From Eunapius fragilis (taxonomy: Eukaryota; Porifera; Demospongiae; Spongillida; Spongillidae), in the NCBI GenBank assembly GCA_963681505.1, contig OY811971.1, positions 22,160,962-22,224,961 of the forward strand: a stretch of 64,000 nt of DNA, read 5' to 3'. A program made the position numbers and the translations under genes. Shown one piece after another: positions 58,340 to 64,000 of this stretch. The notes below the pieces were generated by a model that saw nothing but the letters and a program-made list of their open reading frames with translations, was not told the DNA's origin and did not search any database. Position 1 is the stretch's first letter. Each line of letters starts with the position of its first letter.

Positions 58340-59980
58340 GTGAATGGAATATAAACATGACCACACACATACAGGTGTATCACCTAATGGTCATGCAGAT
58401 GAGTGGCACATACAATGCATCATACCAAGTTACAATGTAGTCAACACAGGCAGCAGCACATTATTTGAAGCACAATTAGTCACAATCAGTCACACAATTT
58501 AATTAATTAAGGCTACCATGCTGTTGCTAAGGCTACCACGTATGGTTGCCTTAATATGTAAACAAGAGGCGAACGCGTAGCGTCATTTTCAATGCAGGCT
58601 GTTGCCCTTACCTCGCCAATATCAGTCAGGCTCCACATGCAGGAACGTTGCGTCGATTACTATCATTCGAGCTTTACGCACGGCTCGTACCACGCCACAA
58701 CGGAAGGTGAGCGCTTTGCAGGCTATTAGACAATAAACTTTAACATGAGCTCACGCAGTACAGGCAATTGAAGCGACGGAGCGTAACACATCGCTTGGCG
58801 CTCGCGATGAAATGGTACTTCTTCACTGCAATTGGATACGTCCGAAACATACGTCAATACAAGAAAGCACCAGTGACGTGTCTCGCTCTTGCTTTGCGCA
58901 AGGCATGGACGTATACGCATGTATGCAACTAACAGGTGAGTTTTTTTAGCCAAGGCCTAATTATAATCATGAAAATGTCATGCACACTGACCTAGGACAT
59001 CTTCCTGAAGGACCAGCTGCAGTTCAATGTACGGATCACTCATGCAACACATGGCTGACGGTGAAAGATGGCTCATAGCCAACAAAAGGAACAGTGTAAT
59101 TACTATTGTACTTTAACATACAGTACAACATATAATGGCCTGTACATTTTTGTTCATATGTAAAATACAACCAGTAAGGGTTTCCACCCACCCTATAGTT
59201 CAGCACGTAAGATATTTGTGTGCTAATATTCTTCGTTATGTTGTATTCAAGTTGGCACCTTTCATGAAATAGTACTGCAACCAAATGCTGTACATAGAGG
59301 GTATCAAAGATGACGAGATCTTCCAGCCCCTTTTGTTCCTACTACCCCTGCAAATTCATGTTTCCTGCTGTTACCTAGAAGCCATAGCTGTGCCCCACAG
59401 CTGTTGGGGGGGTGGGGGGTGGGGGGGGGGGGTCAGTGTATGAATCTTCTCATCAGTCAACAGGCTTACCATGGAATTTACAGGGGTACGTGCAAGTACT
59501 ACTGCACACAAACTAGCAGCATTCATCTCCTCCATATGCTCATCTGGTTTTGGTCTAAGACTTGTACTTAAAAATGAAGGTGCGGTATAAAAAGCGTGCA
59601 AAATTTCTGGGCGTAAAATGGCGGTAGTGGCCCAGATCCATCCCTCTCATGGTGGGTGTTACATTGCATAAAATGGTGGTTAACCTCATTCATTGTTTTT
59701 AATAGTAACATGACCAAAGGACAATATTATGCAATATGTGTGCATAACTTCAGATTTAACACATAGACAACCTCTAGGGAGGGTAAGGGAACATGTCTGG
59801 GCACTGCATGGCTTCAATTTGTATGGTCATTGGCGTATGTTTCTAGGTGTTGCTCAGTTCTATGGCTCTTGTATTGGTCACAGTACAATAGAAGTGACGT
59901 GAGTATTTTTAAATTTTTTTATTAGTTTAATAATGAGATAATTACAATAAAGGTACAGAATGAAAGAAACACAAAGTTTA
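58340..59980. other. No recognised gene
   Basis: It contains a poly-G run near 59410 and a CCATGGTAGCC/AAGGCTACC pair near 58515-58555. A short minus-strand piece at 58992-59036 (SDPYIELQLVLQEDVLG) could be an exon, but its splice sites are poor. Confidence 0.35.
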
Positions 59981-59984
59981 ATAC

Positions 59985-60640
59985 ATTGTAATTACACTGC
60001 TCTAAATCTAAACTAGCTCAACCCATGACAGATGCTGCATTGCCTCTCTGCAGGACAACAGAAAATTTTTAGGACAGGTATGCCCTTGAGTTTGGTTCAT
60101 TAGATACATCTTTGATTTGGCGAACCAAATCACGTAGTATTGCAGAGGCAACTGGGCCAAAGACACCTGATGTTTCGATAGCAATGAGGCAGAATAGATG
60201 TGTTTGAGCTATGGTCTCGTATTTGGTCATTGCTTTCCGCTCTGCCAAAGCCGCAACAGCCCCCGCCTCTGACGTTGCCTTTAGCTCATATGAAGTTGCA
60301 AAAGTGTCAGGACATGTCACATCCCAGACATGTGGACGTCCAGACTTCTATGGTGCAATTGTGACGCCATCAGGACGTTTTCCATTAGAGCGTGATAGAC
60401 CTGCAAGGCTCCATGATTGATGGAGTTCGAGCCGCCATCAAAGATCTATGAATTATGCTATTTATTGCAGCATGGCAAGGTAAATGGCCTTGACTCTTGG
60501 GACAACTGAGGCCGTGAAGGCATAGCTAGTCTACTGTTGCCTTGCAGAGATGGCACTAGTGTGGATGACAGATGGGAATGGCCAGACGTAGAGACCAACA
60601 GCTATTTGTATTACATCATCATCCATTCGTAACCCAAGAG
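59985..60640 (-). mobile_element. LINE (non-LTR retrotransposon) 3' fragment
   Basis: The minus strand carries NGKRPDGVTIAPYKSGRPHV then WDVTCPDTFATSYELKATSE, AGAVAALAERKAMTKYETIA and QTHLFCLIAIETSGVFGPVA. It ends with a degraded LSVVLQRGNAASVMG. The KRPDG and W-D-V-T-x-P-D-T motifs are typical of the C-terminal end of many invertebrate LINE reverse-transcriptase ORFs. It is 5'-truncated and carries a few stops. Confidence 0.65.
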
Positions 60641-60870
60641 AAGATAGTGGAAGTGCATTTAACCATGCATCTGTCTATTTGGCAGAAACTGCCAAAAGTC
60701 GTGCACGACATTTGGTGTCAGATGCATTTTCAATGAGATGATCATATATGGCTTGTACCAGTGGTGTATCCCATGCTTTCTGTTTTGTGTCTGATGGTGT
60801 AACAGTTCTAACTTGGCTTCCTCAACTGCAGTATAAGGAATGTAGTTTAATTTGTTCTTCCCTCATGTGC

Positions 60871-61060
60871 AGTACAAGAGGCTACCCTCCATCAAGGAGC
60901 GTCTCATGGCCATCTATAGGGTCCTGGTCCAGTACAGGGACCCTACTGATGGGAGGGTCATCACAGAGCTGTTTGTGAAGCGGCCATCACCAAAGATGTA
61001 CCCTGAGTACTACACCATCATCAAGTGTCCTATTGACCTGAAGGAGATATACCTGACCAC
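60871..61060 (+). CDS. First half of a polybromo-type bromodomain, inverted exon
   Basis: After a CTCATGTGCAG acceptor the plus strand encodes YKRLPSIKERLMAIYRVLVQ, YRDPTDGRVITELFVKRPSP and YPEYYTIIKCPIDLKEI, the Z and A helices and ZA loop of a bromodomain with the Y-Y-x-x-I-K-x-P-I/V-D motif. The reading then runs without a donor into a poly-C tract and a hAT-type end at 61149, so the exon is probably truncated. It would complete the bromodomain half found on the minus strand at 58333-58085. Confidence 0.6.
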
Positions 61061-61078
61061 ATGTGAACAATTAGACAC

Positions 61079-61149
61079 CCACCCCCCCCCCCCCCCCACC
61101 CCCCCCCCCCCCCACCCCCCCCCTTGAAATCCTGGATACGCCCCTGATA
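61079..61149. mobile_element. Single hAT-type terminus with poly-C tract
   Basis: TTGAAATCCTGGATACGCCC then CTG is the complement of the common hAT end CAGGGGCGTATCCAGGATTT. Next to it is a 45-bp C-rich run. The opposite end of the element was not found. Confidence 0.5.
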
Positions 61150-61993
61150 ACATGCCTACCTAGAATTGATGCTATGTAGAATGGAGATGTTAAATCATCA
61201 TGTGGTGGTGTGGCTATGGCTTCTGGTATTGTATACTGTAGTAGGCACAGCTAGCCTATACAACCTATAAATGGTGAAAGGAAACCAGAAGCCATAGCCG
61301 CACATCATTTAACAACACATTTGGAAGCATGCACACACCACAAAATAATACACATAAGCACACACACTCCTGTGACTGCCAGGGGTCTGGGGGAAAACTG
61401 ACAGCTCCCCCAGTGGGTCGTCTGTACCATAGATAGTATAATTGGAAACGCTGTACATTAATACGTACGTGACGTCACTTCCCGCGTCTACTCCGTGACT
61501 CGATTTTGAGGCGTTTGAAATAGTTGTGAGTTTTGTCAAACAGGGTTTCGTTTAGGTGTTGTCATACTTTAACGTACATCAAATAGTCTGTGGTACCAAC
61601 AAGAAGGAAGGTAAGTGTTTTGTATTGTATGTCTACGTATCATATTAGGACACGGTCCTAGACCGCCCATGTATTTGGTTGTGTAATTTTCCTCATTGAA
61701 CACAAGAACTTTAAAACACGTCTTATGTCCTGTCACTTGCTGTATAGCAGCAAGTATTGCTCTGGGGCATTTTTAAGGCTTGAGAACGATTGCACGCGAA
61801 GTTAGAGTCAAGCATAAGCGTATTCTGTGATACAAATGATCACTATTTGTGTTATTTTTGTGACGAAACCTTTACAATCCACGAACTACAAATTATTTGG
61901 TATAGATGTACAATGACCCTAGAGTTGTTCAGTTGGCTTATCAACATTTAAGCGGTCGTTTCTATTACAGCTTCTACTATTGTGTGATCACCA
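61150..61993. other. Upstream region of the P-type transposase gene
   Basis: Two facing 25-30-bp segments (GGTGTGGCTATGGCTTCTGG near 61206 and CCAGAAGCCATAGCCGCACA near 61284) form an imperfect palindrome. A GTAAGTG near 61611 could be a donor of a 5' untranslated exon. The terminal repeat of the P-type element was not identified. Confidence 0.4.
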
Positions 61994-63985
61994 ATGCCAC
62001 GTAAATTTCGTCTGGGCCTGCCCAGAAAGAATTCGGAAAGAAAGGTTCAGAACTGTAAAAAGGCTATCGGCATCAACAAGAAGGGAAGGCCTAGTAAACA
62101 GGTATGAAGAGGTTATGCTTCTATCATTTTTAAAGTTACATGCATGTGAGGTCTTTTTAATACATGTATAGCTCCATTATCAACACCTTCGAATTGGGTT
62201 AAGCTTGCCACCCAAGTGGAGTGATCAATCCACAACAAGCCATATAGTGCTATGCAAGTTTGAGCACATTGAAAAATGCCTGAAAAGTCAGCCACCAATT
62301 AAACTGATTAAAAGTCTTACAATAAATGAGGACTTTAGTTGGTCAGTCCATGTGCATGGATATAGACTGAACGCAACTAAATGTAGTGCTTTGGGCCATG
62401 TACCTGAGAAGATTAATACAAAAGCCACATTAAACAAGCTTCTTTTAACACTGGACACGTTGAATGTGTGCTCGGGTAACCCTGACGCTCATTTCCTTGC
62501 TCTCGCTGATTCACGTAATGGAGTATTCCAATCACAAAGCAACAGTACTATTGCTTTTGTTGATGCATTTAATTCAGTCAGTCATAATGGAAAAGTGTTT
62601 GATCGTACAGTTCGTACCAGTGAATGTGAGCTTTTAGTTATCGATACTTCATGCAACAATTGCAAGCAATATAGATGCACACTGCGTTCTTTATATAGTA
62701 AGTTGATTTGTCAATCAAAGTCTGAAAGGAGCAAACACACTGCTGTGTCCAGTCACACAAACTATAGGTATTTAAAAGGTCCCCAGCACAAGGAACGCAT
62801 GAGTAAATTAAAGGCAGAATTATATTCTAAAAGAAAAGAGGTGGAAAGGTTGAAGGCATATGTTAAAGAGGTTAATGAAAAACATGGAATTTCCATTGAC
62901 ACAAATTGAACAAGACCTTGAAAATATTATGAAAGAACACAGTTCAATAGTTGAGAAACAATATTCAAAGGATTCATTTCATTACTTGTTTTGGAACGAG
63001 CAATTAAAGCACCTAAAGTTGAAAAACAAACGACAGATTAGGTGGCATCCAATGATGATACGTTGGTGCCTCAGTTTAAAGCTACTTTCATCAGCTTCAT
63101 ATAATGCCCTTAGATCATCCAATCTTCTTATACTGCCATCAGAACGAACACTTAGAGATTACACCCACACTTTCAAATCAAAACCTGGTTTTCAGGTGGA
63201 AATTGACCAAATGTTATGTGAAGTAGCTAAAATTGACACTATTCCAGAGTTCCAAAGATATGTGTGCCTCTCCTTTGATGAAGTAAAGGTGAAAGAAGAT
63301 CTCATATATGACAAGCATCCGTTGAAGTTAATTGGGTTTGTTCAACTTGATGATGTCAATGATCATATTACTAAGTTTGCAGATCGTAAAGATTCTAATC
63401 CAGTGCCAAAGCTTGCCACACACATTCTATCCTTTATGGTCTGTGGTATTTGTTCAGATTTACAATTCCCTTACTTCTTTTTTCCATGTTCTTCCATTTC
63501 GGGTGATCAAATGTACTCAATAGTGTGGGGGTGTGTTAAAAGGCTAGAAGCAAGTGGATTTAAGGTTATTGCAATTATATGTGATGGAGCATCTCATAAT
63601 CGCACATTTATGAAACTTCATAACTCAAATGATGTCATTCATAAGACCATTAATCCTTTTTGTGATGAAACTAGACCAGTATTCTTTATTTCGGATCCAC
63701 CACATTTAATAAAAACGGTTCGAAACTGCTGGGCTAATTCATACAGCCATGCCTTCACAAGACAGCTTAAGGTTACAAGTTTTATTTCTTTCTTATTTTA
63801 ATTTACATGTTTGTATTTTTCAGATAAATGGGTGTGATATAAGTTGGCTACACTTAGTGGATCTATATAAGAGACACTGTGGTGTGAAATGCTCGACACC
63901 TGGTCTCTCCATTGTTCATAAGCTAAAATTGGAACATATTCAACTAACGTCATACTCAAAGATGCATGTTGACTTGGCTGTTCAG
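61994..63985 (+). CDS. P-element-type transposase (5' part, cut by the window edge)
   Basis: Exons 61994-62101, 62172-63771 and 63824-63985 have short introns (70 and 52 bp). A short basic N-terminus (MPRKFRLGLPRKNSERKV) replaces the expected THAP finger. A coiled coil follows (ELYSKRKEVERLKAYVKEVN), then the RNase H-like core: YVCLSFDEVKVKEDLIYD (first D), VIAIICDGASHNRTFMKLH (second D) and FFISDPPHLIKTVRNCW. Exon 3 gives the insertion-domain start INGCDISWLHLVDLY and VHKLKLEHIQLTSYSKMHVD. These match P transposases and THAP9. One frame change lies near 62890-62905, at the end of the coiled coil. The C-terminal part is beyond the window. Confidence 0.75.
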
Positions 63986-64000
63986 GTATGCCTAAGTAGC

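Overview
The window looks like nuclear DNA of an early-branching animal, most likely a demosponge. The grounds are AT-rich sequence, many host introns of only about 50-100 bp with GT-AG ends, animal-only domain combinations (NIDO-EGF-Ig adhesion GPCR, polybromo-type bromodomains, VWA5A/PARP4-like protein, sulfoquinovosidase-like GH31), and a very dense mixture of Ginger, hAT, P, Gypsy, LINE and foldback elements. A cnidarian or another invertebrate cannot be excluded without a search.

Layout. 1-9.4 kb: a 64-bp minisatellite array (1-735) and an array of the same family in opposite orientation (8197-9356). Between them are decayed repeats, the last exon of a GH31 gene (4849-4979), pieces of an extracellular cadherin-like repeat gene and a small unknown gene. 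9.4-11.6 kb: hAT-like and nested short inverted-repeat elements. 11.9-20.6 kb: one complete 17-exon gene on the minus strand, an adhesion G-protein-coupled receptor of about 1300 residues. All exon junctions keep frame. 22.5-30.7 kb: a SWIM-type fragment, a 2.9-kb hAT transposon, a composite repeat with a foldback end, a 265-bp CT tract and small MITEs.

32.0-48.6 kb is a stack of elements. Two broken Gypsy elements lie in the plus direction after a minus-strand Gypsy fragment. A 10.56-kb Ginger-type DNA transposon (32631-43191) sits in the gag zinc-knuckle region of the first plus-strand Gypsy, flanked by the 4-bp duplication TGGA. A 6.35-kb inverted-repeat element (32714-39064) sits inside that Ginger, flanked by CGG, and carries large minisatellites. 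The Ginger gene encodes integrase, an acidic region, CXC-type cysteine clusters, a Ulp1-like protease and a PHD finger.

48.8-64 kb: a foldback element, a GH31 pseudogene whose exon is split by a 992-bp hAT element with an 8-bp target duplication, the 3' end of a VWA5A-like gene next to a 21-bp minisatellite, a decayed hAT remnant, four collinear exons of a polybromo-like gene (minus) with the matching first half of a bromodomain in the opposite orientation 2.5 kb away, a LINE tail, and a P-element-type transposase gene running off the right edge.

The clearest host genes are the adhesion GPCR, the polybromo-like gene and the VWA5A-like gene. Most other coding signal belongs to mobile elements. 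No rRNA, CRISPR or bacterial-type operon was seen. All family names come from reading motifs by eye, with no database search.
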